A stretch of DNA of 11,637 bases from a bacterium (GTDB lineage Bacteria; Zixibacteria; MSB-5A5; GN15; FEB-12), in the NCBI GenBank assembly GCA_030640905.1, contig DAOWIM010000309.1, forward strand, positions 1-11,637, read 5' to 3'. Positions 1-6,695 of this stretch are shown in pieces. The position numbers and the translations under genes were made by a program. The notes under the pieces are model-generated. The model saw nothing but the letters and a program-made list of their open reading frames with translations. It was not told where the DNA came from and made no database searches. The first letter of the stretch is position 1; each line of letters starts with the position of its first letter.

Positions 1-466
1 CGTGCTGGGCATCATCCACTTGCGTGCTGATCGAGTACACAACTTCGTTGAATCCATTAGCAGCGCCCGGTCCGTACTTGCGAGTTGCTGAAAAACCAAT
101 CGTATCTGCCCCCGTACCCGTCACGCTATACGGGTTTATGTCAAGACTGTTATCCCACATGAAGAGCCAATCCGGCCAAAGCACGGTAGGAGGCTCCGGG
201 TATGGATTGGTGTGTGGCACGTAGGTAATCGGCTCCCATACAGCACCATCAGGAGAATAAACCTCGAAACCATTGGACATGCCTTTTATATCTGCACCGG
301 TGAGATTATGGAACCGGATATAAAAGGTTATTGGCACGTCGGTAGATAATGTATCGGTATTATACAGTCCGTCCACATGATCCAGACTCAGGCCCCACTG
401 CCCGTATGATACCGCCGGGAACAGCATCGCTACCAGCATAGTGAGAATGATGATTCTGTCTCTCAT
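1..466 (-). CDS. Secreted protein of unknown function (partial, N-terminal 155 residues)
   Basis: An open frame starts at ATG 466-464 and runs without a stop off the left edge, so only 155 N-terminal residues are visible. The start is supported by a strong Shine-Dalgarno GGAGGTG (472-478) five bases upstream. The first 22 residues form a signal peptide: MRDR, a hydrophobic core (IIILTMLVAMLFPAV) and a likely cleavage after SYG, just before QWG. The mature part is rich in Asp, Tyr, Trp and Pro and reads like beta-sandwich material (for example DVPITFYIRFHNLTG and FEVYSPDGAVWEPITY). It is probably exported to the periplasm or cell surface. I do not recognise the family and assign no function. 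No cysteine follows the signal peptide, so a lipoprotein is unlikely. The gene reads away from the plus-strand deacylase gene. Confidence 0.8.
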   Translation of the reverse strand, partial: MRDRIIILTMLVAMLFPAVSYGQWGLSLDHVDGLYNTDTLSTDVPITFYIRFHNLTGADIKGMSNGFEVYSPDGAVWEPITYVPHTNPYPEPPTVLWPDWLFMWDNSLDINPYSVTGTGADTIGFSATRKYGPGAANGFNEVVYSISTQVDDAQH

Positions 467-743
467 AGTTACACCTCCATGTATAACAGTCCTGACAAGC
501 GCAGGGTAAATATAGATAATCTCGGACCGACTATGTTGGCGATTCCAAGGAGCACGCACCAATACCGTGCCACTCTGTCTCTTCAATAGGTTCTTCTAAC
601 TTAACTGATGGGATCATGCGAACCATGCTCCACTAGTAGTATTGGACTCTTACCTAACAGATAGGAACCGCCAGCCTCACATTTGTGAATATAAACAACG
701 CACAGTAGGATTGTCAAGTTGATTCTGCACTGCAAAAAGGCTA

Positions 744-772
744 TTGACAGAGCACAAACTGTGGCTTAGATT
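744..772 (+). promoter_or_regulatory. Sigma-70-type promoter for the deacylase gene
   Basis: A perfect -35 TTGACA (744-749), a 17-bp spacer and a -10 TAGATT (767-772, four of six consensus bases) point at the deacylase gene. Transcription would start near 779, giving a leader of about 80 bases. The call is by motif only. Confidence 0.55.
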
Positions 773-848
773 TCATTACACTTTGTCCGGACTTTTTGAC
801 GACTTACGGTTAAGATCAGTTCAAGATTTACTGAAATGTCCTTTTTGC

Positions 849-854
849 AGGAGG
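849..854 (+). promoter_or_regulatory. Ribosome binding site that sets the deacylase start
   Basis: AGGAGG lies five bases before ATG 860. An upstream in-frame ATG at 836 has no such site, and its first codons would contain this Shine-Dalgarno, so 860 is the likely start. Confidence 0.8.
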
Positions 855-859
855 TTTCC

Positions 860-1318
860 ATGCCGGTCTCGAAACTGAAGGACTTCCTGGACGACAACAA
901 TATCAAGTATGTGACGGCCAGTCACTCGCCAGCCTACACATCTCATGAAATCGCCGCTTCAGCCCACCTTCGTGCAAAAGAGCTGGCGAAAACGGTAATT
1001 GTGAAAGCCGATGGCAGACTGCTTATGACCGTTCTGCCCGCATCACACCGAGTAATACTGCTCGAACTTCAGAACGCCCTCGGGGCCAACCAAGTGCAAC
1101 TGGCTACCGAAGAGGACTTCAAGGATGTCTTTCCGGGCTGCGCTCTGGGTGCCATGCCACCTTTCGGCAATCTATACGGTCTGGAGGTAATAGTGGCCCA
1201 GCGACTGACAGAAAACGAGGACATCTCGTTCAATGCCGGAACGCATACAGAGCTCATCAAGCTCGCCTACGCAGATTTCGAGCGTCTGGTAAAGCCCAAG
1301 GTACTGAAGTTTACGTAG
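860..1318 (+). CDS. YbaK/ProX-type aminoacyl-tRNA deacylase domain protein
   Basis: A 152-residue protein that is a single YbaK/aminoacyl-tRNA synthetase-associated domain. Proteins of this family hydrolyse wrongly charged tRNA in trans (for example Cys-tRNA-Pro or Ala-tRNA-Pro) in the cytoplasm. Visible family features are the conserved lysine K44 in ELAKTVIVKADG, the strand LLMTVLPASHRV, the glycine/proline loop GCALGAMPPFG (residues 93-103) and the C-terminal FNAGTHTELIKLAYADFERL. The length fits a free-standing deacylase, not an insertion domain of ProRS. The substrate cannot be told from sequence. The first 15 residues (SKLKDFLDDNNIKYV) match the helix-strand opening usual for the family. 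It is the only plus-strand gene here and converges on the SIR2 gene with 56 bp between stops. No T-rich terminator is visible in that gap. Confidence 0.88.
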   Translation: MPVSKLKDFLDDNNIKYVTASHSPAYTSHEIAASAHLRAKELAKTVIVKADGRLLMTVLPASHRVILLELQNALGANQVQLATEEDFKDVFPGCALGAMPPFGNLYGLEVIVAQRLTENEDISFNAGTHTELIKLAYADFERLVKPKVLKFT

Positions 1319-1374
1319 AAGGCCGAACGGCTCACATCCACTCGGCTGCTGTGTACCGGTGGGATCACAAGTTG

Positions 1375-4300
1375 TTATAGCACACCAAGGCGGAGGAGAT
1401 AATTCTTCAATTCCCGGAGACTTTCCTCGTCCAAAGCTTCACTGAGTTGACCCCACATTGGCCTCAGATAGTAGTCCTGGAGCGTAGTCTCACCCGCGTC
1501 CATGAGCACGTGCACCAACAGCTTTACTACATCCTGTGGGAATGTTTTCGCGAGTTCAGCCCGATCCAAGGCGCTAAAGAACGACGTCTGTTTCAGATCA
1601 AATTGCTGGGTCTGGCAGGCGACTTCAACAGCCTCGCTGAAGACCGGCTTCAGGGACGGTATCCATTCCATTATCTCGTCTGCTTCAGTTTCAACTAGTG
1701 CAACCGGGATCGAATTAGCTCGATCAGTCCAATAATCTTTTAGCCACCGAGACCACTGTTTTGAGATAAATTCATCCGACGCTTCCCGAAGTGTGAAACC
1801 GATCCTTGATGCGAACTCCTTTCGATCAGATTCCCTGGTTCGTTCCTGTTTAAGTATCTCATAGAGCCATTCTGTAACGGGTGGTTCGCTCTCGTCCATC
1901 AGCGTTATATCAGCAATGAGAGCGAACAGCTTGTCTCTTAATTGTTCGCCCGTGTCCCCAAGTTTATCTACTGCGCCGGGGATGACTTGTTTGAGATCGG
2001 GGATAAGCTGAGGCGGAATCTCGCCCCAAACCAGATAACCATGCCACGCCTGCTCGGCCCGCGCTTCTTTTATGCCATAATCAAGAAGCGGTATCAGGTG
2101 TGTTCTTGTCCACTCCTCGTCGCGCCAGCAGAAATATTGTAATCTACTCGCCAAGACAGTCCGTGCGAGCTGGGCGGCATATGAACCCTCACAGTCTATT
2201 ATCGACTCAAGTCTCTTTCTGTAATCGTCCGGTATGCCCGTCCAGGTGTCTTTGGTTGCCCGCCAGCGGCGGTGTAACGCCTGTATCCAGAACTCGGCTA
2301 AGTTACCTGCACCATGATTGATTGCCGTTGTGAGCCACTGATCTCTGGTTGGGGCCTCAGGATCAGCGTCCACCAGCTTGGCCCAAATAACGTCCGAGAG
2401 ATTCTCCATCTTTTCGAGCACTTCGTCCGATATCTCGGTCTCCTGTCGAACACGTTTTTCAAGCAGGGCACAAGCAGCATCCGAGCGAGAATGAATCTCA
2501 GTGCGCTCCGTCAAGAATTCGACCGCCGGTATTAGCTCCGCATCCGAGAGAGGTGACTCGGTCCACCCTCTTATCAAGTGGTACCAGACATCAGGTTGCT
2601 TCACCTCACTGCCCGCCAGTTCGTTCGCCAACCTCAGCGACCACTCGAAGGACCGAAGGGTAGCGTTGGTCAGGATGTTCATCAACCCTTGTCGACTGTC
2701 ATCCCAACCGCGTGGCTCGTCGATCTTGAATGTTGACAGCATTTCCGCGGCTTCTGATATCCGCATTTCAAGTAAGGCCTCCGGCTCAAGCGGACTTTTG
2801 GGCGTAACCAAGGCCGCTCCCCCAGTCCAGTGGTCCAGATCAGGGTACTCACGCTGTTTGAAATCGGGGTAGTCGGCCTGAATCTTATCAAAAGCTTCTG
2901 CAACTGATTTGGACTTCAGAGCATGCTGCTTCATCCAATTAAGAAGGTTGTACTTTTCATAAGCCCTTATCATCGCCTTTTCGTCGCCCTCATCTCCCTC
3001 AACGGGACGAGACATTGCCACCTCAACAAGCCTCTCGACCACCTGTTCGCTACAACCAGCTAAAGCAGACTTAATCACCTGGAAAGTCTCGTGCTTGAAC
3101 AAGTGACGATAGATAAGGTCCCGCTCAAGCAGCCAATTGATCTTTTCATCCGGTGTCCACAGGTCACCGTAGGCGACGCCGTGGATAGCGATTCGCTTGA
3201 GCAACGGCACGCCCCAAACAAACCATGATTCCACGAGGTGCTTCCCTTGTTCTCTAAGCGAAGCGGTGGACAGTAAGTACTCCAGAATGTCACGTGCCAC
3301 GTCAATGAGCACATCAAATGACCTGCGCAAGTTCTTATCCTGCTCATGATCTTCGATAGCAGAGCGCCAGAACGACTGTAGATCATCGCCTTCCTTAGCT
3401 CTGCCGAATGCAATGTTCATCTGGTAGGCGGCGGAGAGATGCTTTTCTGCTACGGGTAATAACCATCGCCAGATCTCATCCAGGTGGGGTCGCAACCCAA
3501 CCCATGTTTCCTGCAGATAGTATTCCTGACCGCGCAGACCCAACTCGTACTCATACTTGAATTTAGACGGCTCTCCAGCGAGTGAGGGGAAAGCCCCGCG
3601 TGTAGTGGCAATCGGCTCCAGCTGGCGTGAAATCAGCTTCAATATGCTAGACTGATGCTCGGGCCAGTTGAGCCGCGGATGGAGGAAATCAAGTGATCTA
3701 TCCAGACGTTCATCGGGCGGCACTTGATTTAGCAGAATATTGACCCACATGTTCAGGACGTCCGGTGTCGGACGATCCTTCGAATTGGTTATTTCCCAGA
3801 CGATGAGGCGCCAGAGTCTGGGGTTAATATTCCCGCCATGACGGTGTACAAGCTCAACTACATGGGCGGGGTGACGAATCGCAAATTTCCCAGCTACCCA
3901 GCCAGCTAACTGGTCTTCGGGTTCCGTCAACTGAGCATGTGAATCAAAAAGTGAGGCTAGTCGCTTTTTATCGTCTAACCAGAGCAACCAACTGGGATCG
4001 GTGGCATATAGAGTAAAGAAGCGTGCAAATGGCAATTTCCCCAACGCAGACATTAGGACTCCCGACGGATCGGTATCGTCCCCTGGGCTTAGCACAGCAA
4101 GGCTCTTTATCGTCTCCTTCCGTTCAGCGTAATCTGTTTCAGAATCAAGCGCGATTTTGCATTTTGACTGTGTTTCGTCTGCCCATTCCTTGAGCCCAAG
4201 TTTCAGCTCTTTATGCTTCTCCCCACTAGTCATGACGTCGTACTCAATGGGGAATACGCTACAGCCATGCCATTTCCAAGCGTCGTTCCGCTTACAGATC

Positions 4301-4980
4301 GCGTACATCTCCCGCCGGTCAAAAGAATGTTTCAGTACTCTATCAAACATGGCATCGTTAAGACTGTAGCCTATGAAAAGGATCGGATGGTTTTTAGCCA
4401 CAGATGTAATAAACTTGTATCCGGGCCCGTGTGCTATATAGGCGGAAGAGAAATCGCGTGAAGTGACGACCAGCTTGTCGCTATTTGAACTTGCGATGCC
4501 ATGAATATGAGCCAGCCCGTCGAAAGAGAATCTATCATCTCCGGGTAAGGCATCATAACAGTAACTGTTTCCAATATGAACTTTTATGCTTTGGGCCGCT
4601 TTTGAAAGAAGAGTATCAAAGTTCGTAGTCACCAATCGCACCAATTGCTCTGGGCAAAATAGCCGAATGATATTGTTATGAAGTGAGTTGCACGGAACCT
4701 GTTTCCCGTATGCTTCTCGCACAAATTCCCGGAACCACTCGGGCTTACTCTCTTGAACTCTACCTAAGTACTGATCGGTGTCTTCGTCCCGATCCTTTGT
4801 ATCATCTTTGCGAATTCGCGGTACTTTTGATTCTCGTTCGACATCTGAAGCAAAATCTTCGAACAAGGGAAGGTTCGACGGCAAAGCCTTGGACACCCCC
4901 GCCCCAACAAAAATGACGAGCTCGTTTTTTTCTTGTGCCTCAATCAACTCATCCGGAATGTCTAATATTTCAAATGTCAT
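1375..4980 (-). CDS. SIR2-domain protein with DUF4020-like C-terminus, probable anti-phage defence sirtuin
   Basis: The product is 1201 residues. Residues 1 to about 250 form a SIR2-like NAD-binding domain with VIFVGAGVS (22-30; GAGVS 26-30), TTNFD (118-122, invariant-type N120), HIHG (158-161, catalytic-type H160) and FIGYSLND (202-209). The rest is a long, mostly helical, Trp- and Leu-rich region without transmembrane segments. About the last 170 residues (from SRWLKDYWTDR to YLLRLGVL) resemble DUF4020, which is often found on SIR2 proteins. In DSR1/DSR2-type systems the SIR2 domain depletes NAD when the helical part senses a phage protein, causing abortive infection. This role is inferred here. 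The start is fixed by an in-frame stop at 5044-5046 and no other ATG, GTG or TTG between; it has no clear Shine-Dalgarno, unlike its neighbours. The gene has its own promoter and lies next to tRNA-Tyr. The frame is intact, so it is probably functional. Confidence 0.87.
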   Translation of the reverse strand: MTFEILDIPDELIEAQEKNELVIFVGAGVSKALPSNLPLFEDFASDVERESKVPRIRKDDTKDRDEDTDQYLGRVQESKPEWFREFVREAYGKQVPCNSLHNNIIRLFCPEQLVRLVTTNFDTLLSKAAQSIKVHIGNSYCYDALPGDDRFSFDGLAHIHGIASSNSDKLVVTSRDFSSAYIAHGPGYKFITSVAKNHPILFIGYSLNDAMFDRVLKHSFDRREMYAICKRNDAWKWHGCSVFPIEYDVMTSGEKHKELKLGLKEWADETQSKCKIALDSETDYAERKETIKSLAVLSPGDDTDPSGVLMSALGKLPFARFFTLYATDPSWLLWLDDKKRLASLFDSHAQLTEPEDQLAGWVAGKFAIRHPAHVVELVHRHGGNINPRLWRLIVWEITNSKDRPTPDVLNMWVNILLNQVPPDERLDRSLDFLHPRLNWPEHQSSILKLISRQLEPIATTRGAFPSLAGEPSKFKYEYELGLRGQEYYLQETWVGLRPHLDEIWRWLLPVAEKHLSAAYQMNIAFGRAKEGDDLQSFWRSAIEDHEQDKNLRRSFDVLIDVARDILEYLLSTASLREQGKHLVESWFVWGVPLLKRIAIHGVAYGDLWTPDEKINWLLERDLIYRHLFKHETFQVIKSALAGCSEQVVERLVEVAMSRPVEGDEGDEKAMIRAYEKYNLLNWMKQHALKSKSVAEAFDKIQADYPDFKQREYPDLDHWTGGAALVTPKSPLEPEALLEMRISEAAEMLSTFKIDEPRGWDDSRQGLMNILTNATLRSFEWSLRLANELAGSEVKQPDVWYHLIRGWTESPLSDAELIPAVEFLTERTEIHSRSDAACALLEKRVRQETEISDEVLEKMENLSDVIWAKLVDADPEAPTRDQWLTTAINHGAGNLAEFWIQALHRRWRATKDTWTGIPDDYRKRLESIIDCEGSYAAQLARTVLASRLQYFCWRDEEWTRTHLIPLLDYGIKEARAEQAWHGYLVWGEIPPQLIPDLKQVIPGAVDKLGDTGEQLRDKLFALIADITLMDESEPPVTEWLYEILKQERTRESDRKEFASRIGFTLREASDEFISKQWSRWLKDYWTDRANSIPVALVETEADEIMEWIPSLKPVFSEAVEVACQTQQFDLKQTSFFSALDRAELAKTFPQDVVKLLVHVLMDAGETTLQDYYLRPMWGQLSEALDEESLRELKNYLLRLGVL

Positions 4981-5031
4981 ACCGTAGCCAGGAGCCCCGG
5001 TGCAGACTCCCCCTTTCCAATTACTGACAAC

Positions 5032-5061
5032 AACATATGTGTATCAAAAGCCGTTTGTCAA
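5032..5061 (-). promoter_or_regulatory. Sigma-70-type promoter for the SIR2 defence gene
   Basis: On the minus strand a perfect -35 TTGACA (5061-5056) is followed by an 18-bp spacer and a -10 TATGTT (5037-5032). Transcription would start near 5025, giving a leader of about 45 bases. It lies downstream of the tRNA terminator, so the gene is probably transcribed independently. Motif evidence only. Confidence 0.5.
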
Positions 5062-5098
5062 TCAAATTGGGCGGGATGGTCGTCATTTGTGATGTTTG

Positions 5099-5141
5099 GA
5101 TTGATCGGACAAAAAAACCGACTCGATTGGTCGGTCAAAAA
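5099..5141. repeat. Imperfect direct repeat, two 17-bp copies, beside the tRNA 3' end
   Basis: GATTGATCGGACAAAAA (5099-5115) and GATTGGTCGGTCAAAAA (5125-5141) match at 15 of 17 positions with a 26-bp period. The second copy abuts the tRNA-Tyr 3' end (discriminator base at 5143). The copies overlap the tRNA terminator, so the repeat may be a duplicated terminator half or the trace of an integration event. Confidence 0.6.
5111..5135 (-). terminator. Rho-independent terminator of tRNA-Tyr
   Basis: On the minus strand ACCGAC pairs with GTCGGT (5130-5135 with 5117-5122) around a seven-base loop. The last stem base begins a run of seven T residues (complement of A 5111-5117). It begins eight bases after the tRNA 3' end and isolates the tRNA transcript from the SIR2 gene. 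Confidence 0.75.
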
Positions 5142-5142
5142 G

Positions 5143-5224
5143 TGGTGGGGGAAGGATTCGAACCTTCGAAGGCGTCGCCGACAGATTTACAGTCTGTTCC
5201 CTTTGGCCGCTCGGGAACCCCACC
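5143..5224 (-). tRNA. tRNA-Tyr (anticodon GUA)
   Basis: A full cloverleaf is readable on the minus strand. The acceptor stem is GGTGGGG/CCCCACC (5218-5224 with 5144-5150), the anticodon stem ACAGA/TCTGT (5193-5197 with 5181-5185) around loop CTGTAAA with anticodon GTA at 5188-5190, and the T arm GAAGG/CCTTC closes on TTCGAAT (5151-5167). The 13-base variable region (5168-5180) can form a short GGC/GCC stem, as expected for a class II tRNA-Tyr. The discriminator is A (5143). CCA is not encoded: the next bases are CTT, so it must be added enzymatically. The tRNA has its own promoter and terminator. Translated frames across it give the familiar spurious GEGFEPSKASPTDLQSVPFG string. Confidence 0.95.
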
Positions 5225-5229
5225 TCAAT

Positions 5230-5245
5230 GACACGTTGACGTGTC
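5230..5245 (-). other. Hairpin in the tRNA-Tyr leader
   Basis: GACACG and CGTGTC form a perfect 6-bp stem with a four-base loop, ending five bases upstream of the mature tRNA 5' end. It may influence RNase P processing, or be incidental. Confidence 0.5.
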
Positions 5246-5321
5246 TTATGTCCACCCTTATCGGCCGTCCGACCACAGAGATTTAACAACCGGGTCAAAA
5301 CCTACCGATAGAGGTCTGGCC

Positions 5322-5349
5322 ATTATATAAGATCGTCTCAGAAAAGCAA
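5322..5349 (-). promoter_or_regulatory. Promoter of tRNA-Tyr
   Basis: A perfect -10 TATAAT (5327-5322) sits 16 bp after a partial -35 TTGCTT (5349-5344) on the minus strand. The start would be near 5315, about 90 bases before the mature tRNA 5' end. Confidence 0.5.
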
Positions 5350-5377
5350 CGAAAATTGTCCCCCCAGAGGCAACTTA

Positions 5378-5429
5378 GAGAAGCCCCCCCTCGGGCCTCT
5401 CGCCCGGTTGGGTCTTCGCCTCAACCGGG
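5378..5429 (-). terminator. Two adjacent GC-rich hairpins after the glycosyltransferase gene
   Basis: On the minus strand, 24 bases after the stop codon, CCCGGTTG pairs perfectly with CAACCGGG (5429-5422 with 5410-5403). Directly after it, GAGAGGCCC pairs with GGGCTTCTC (5401-5393 with 5386-5378) with one G-U pair. No clear T-tract follows, so this is either a non-canonical terminator for the polysaccharide cluster, a 3'-end stabiliser, or a dispersed hairpin element. The position between cluster and tRNA promoter favours termination. Confidence 0.5.
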
Positions 5430-5453
5430 TATCAATTTGCTATTGCCTGCAGC

Positions 5454-6695
5454 CTACTTGGTCGCTACGGTCGTTTCCTCAACTGCGGAGGCCACTTCTG
5501 GGCGCCCTTTAAGTTGCAGTCGGTGCGCCGATTGCTCTTTCGGCTGTGGCTGGCTCGATTTCAGCACCTTTTTAATCAGCTCCAAATACTCATCCCGGAA
5601 TCGCTCTGCTGAAAAACCCTCGGCATGGCGGCGAATCGCTTGCGGGTCAAACATGTCGTAGCTGGTATCGAACCGGCGGACGGCCTCGATCAGGCTCTGG
5701 GGCGTCTGCTCCTCAAAAAACATCCCGGTCTCACCTTCTCGCACCGTCTCCAGCGCACCACCTTTGCCAAAAGCAATCACCGGAGTCCCGCATGCCTGCG
5801 CTTCAACCGGCACGATCCCAAAATCCTCCAGAGCTGCAAACACGAATGCTCGGGCCCGCTGCATATGGTCGCGGAGAACTTCAAACGGCTGGTAACCCAT
5901 GAGTGTTACATTCGGTCCGGCCTTGGCCTTGACTTTCTCGAAATCAGGGCCCTCACCGATCACAACTAACTTCTTCTCCGGCATCATTGAAAAGGCTTCA
6001 ACAATTAAATCGATCTTCTTGTACGGCACCATACGCGATGCCGTGAGATAGAAATCCTCTTTTTCAGTACGCAATTCGAAGCCGGTCACATCGACCGGCG
6101 GATAGATCACGGCCGCTTCCCGCCGGTAAGTCCTCCAGATCCGTCGCGCGATGAACTCAGAGTTTGCGATAAACTGATCGACCCCCATAGCTGACCGCTG
6201 GTCCCACATCCGTATGTAATGTAGGACTATCTTTGCGATCATACCCTTCAGGCCACGATCCAATCCCGATTCCTTCAAATACTGGTGGGTCAGGTCCCAG
6301 GCGTATCGGATCGGTGAATTACAGTAGCAAATATGAACCTGATCGGGCCCAACGATAACACCTTTTGATACGGCGTGATTCTGTGACAGGATCAGATCGT
6401 ATTTTGACAGATCAAACTGCTCCACGGCCATCGGCATTAACGGCAGATAACTACGATAGCTCCTCTTTGCACGCGGCAGTTTCTGGATAAACGATGTCGT
6501 CACCGGCTTGTCTTTGATAAACCAACGGAGATCGTCGGGAAGAAAATCTACCAGTGCAAACAAATCAGCCTGCGGAAAAAGGTTGATCATCTGCTCGACA
6601 ACTCGCTCCGCACCAGCGTAGACCATAAACCACTCGTGAACGATTGCAACTTTCAACTGTGAGAGATCGGCCGTCTCAGAAAATGTGTTTTTCAT
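5454..6695 (-). CDS. Glycosyltransferase, GT4 family (GT-B fold)
   Basis: The product is 413 residues. It transfers a sugar from a nucleotide donor to a growing glycan, probably at the cytoplasmic membrane face. The N-terminal acceptor-side domain opens with LKVAIVHEWF and the glycine loop AGAERVVEQM (residues 27-36). The donor domain carries SRMVPYKKIDLIVEAF (R221, K226), VVIGEGPD and the retaining GT4 signature E290-x7-E298 in EDFGIVPVEAQACGTPVIAF. Glycan-cluster enzymes of this type often use GDP-mannose, but the donor is not readable. The frame stays open upstream to 6854, but the start is taken at ATG 6695 because it overlaps the epimerase stop as ATGA, GGAG lies eight bases before it, and homology begins just after it; the upstream extension is only the epimerase gene in another frame. 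The last about 35 residues are a hydrophilic tail containing LKGRPEVA, also seen in the epimerase. Confidence 0.9.
   Translation of the reverse strand: MKNTFSETADLSQLKVAIVHEWFMVYAGAERVVEQMINLFPQADLFALVDFLPDDLRWFIKDKPVTTSFIQKLPRAKRSYRSYLPLMPMAVEQFDLSKYDLILSQNHAVSKGVIVGPDQVHICYCNSPIRYAWDLTHQYLKESGLDRGLKGMIAKIVLHYIRMWDQRSAMGVDQFIANSEFIARRIWRTYRREAAVIYPPVDVTGFELRTEKEDFYLTASRMVPYKKIDLIVEAFSMMPEKKLVVIGEGPDFEKVKAKAGPNVTLMGYQPFEVLRDHMQRARAFVFAALEDFGIVPVEAQACGTPVIAFGKGGALETVREGETGMFFEEQTPQSLIEAVRRFDTSYDMFDPQAIRRHAEGFSAERFRDEYLELIKKVLKSSQPQPKEQSAHRLQLKGRPEVASAVEETTVATK

Larger units (their letters stand above)
467..859. other. Intergenic gap between divergent genes
   Basis: This 393-bp stretch separates the divergent secreted-protein and deacylase genes. 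It holds the ribosome binding site of the former (472-478) and the promoter (744-772) and ribosome binding site (849-854) of the latter. Between 480 and 743 I see no convincing ORF, RNA gene or repeat. An AT-rich patch near 510-520 could contain the -10 of the minus-strand gene, but I found no matching -35. Confidence 0.6.

Noticed and set aside
782..795. Possible terminator: GTCCGGAC followed by TTTTT
   Set aside because: The palindrome has no loop and cannot form a stable hairpin, and it lies within the deacylase leader.
1319..1374. Bidirectional terminator between the convergent deacylase and SIR2 genes
   Set aside because: Only a weak GCCGA/TCGGC pairing with a long loop is present, with no T-tract on either strand.
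5037..5298. Short ORFs across the tRNA region on both strands
   Set aside because: They are translations of tRNA-Tyr, recognisable by the GEGFEPSKASPTDLQSVPFG-type string, not genes.
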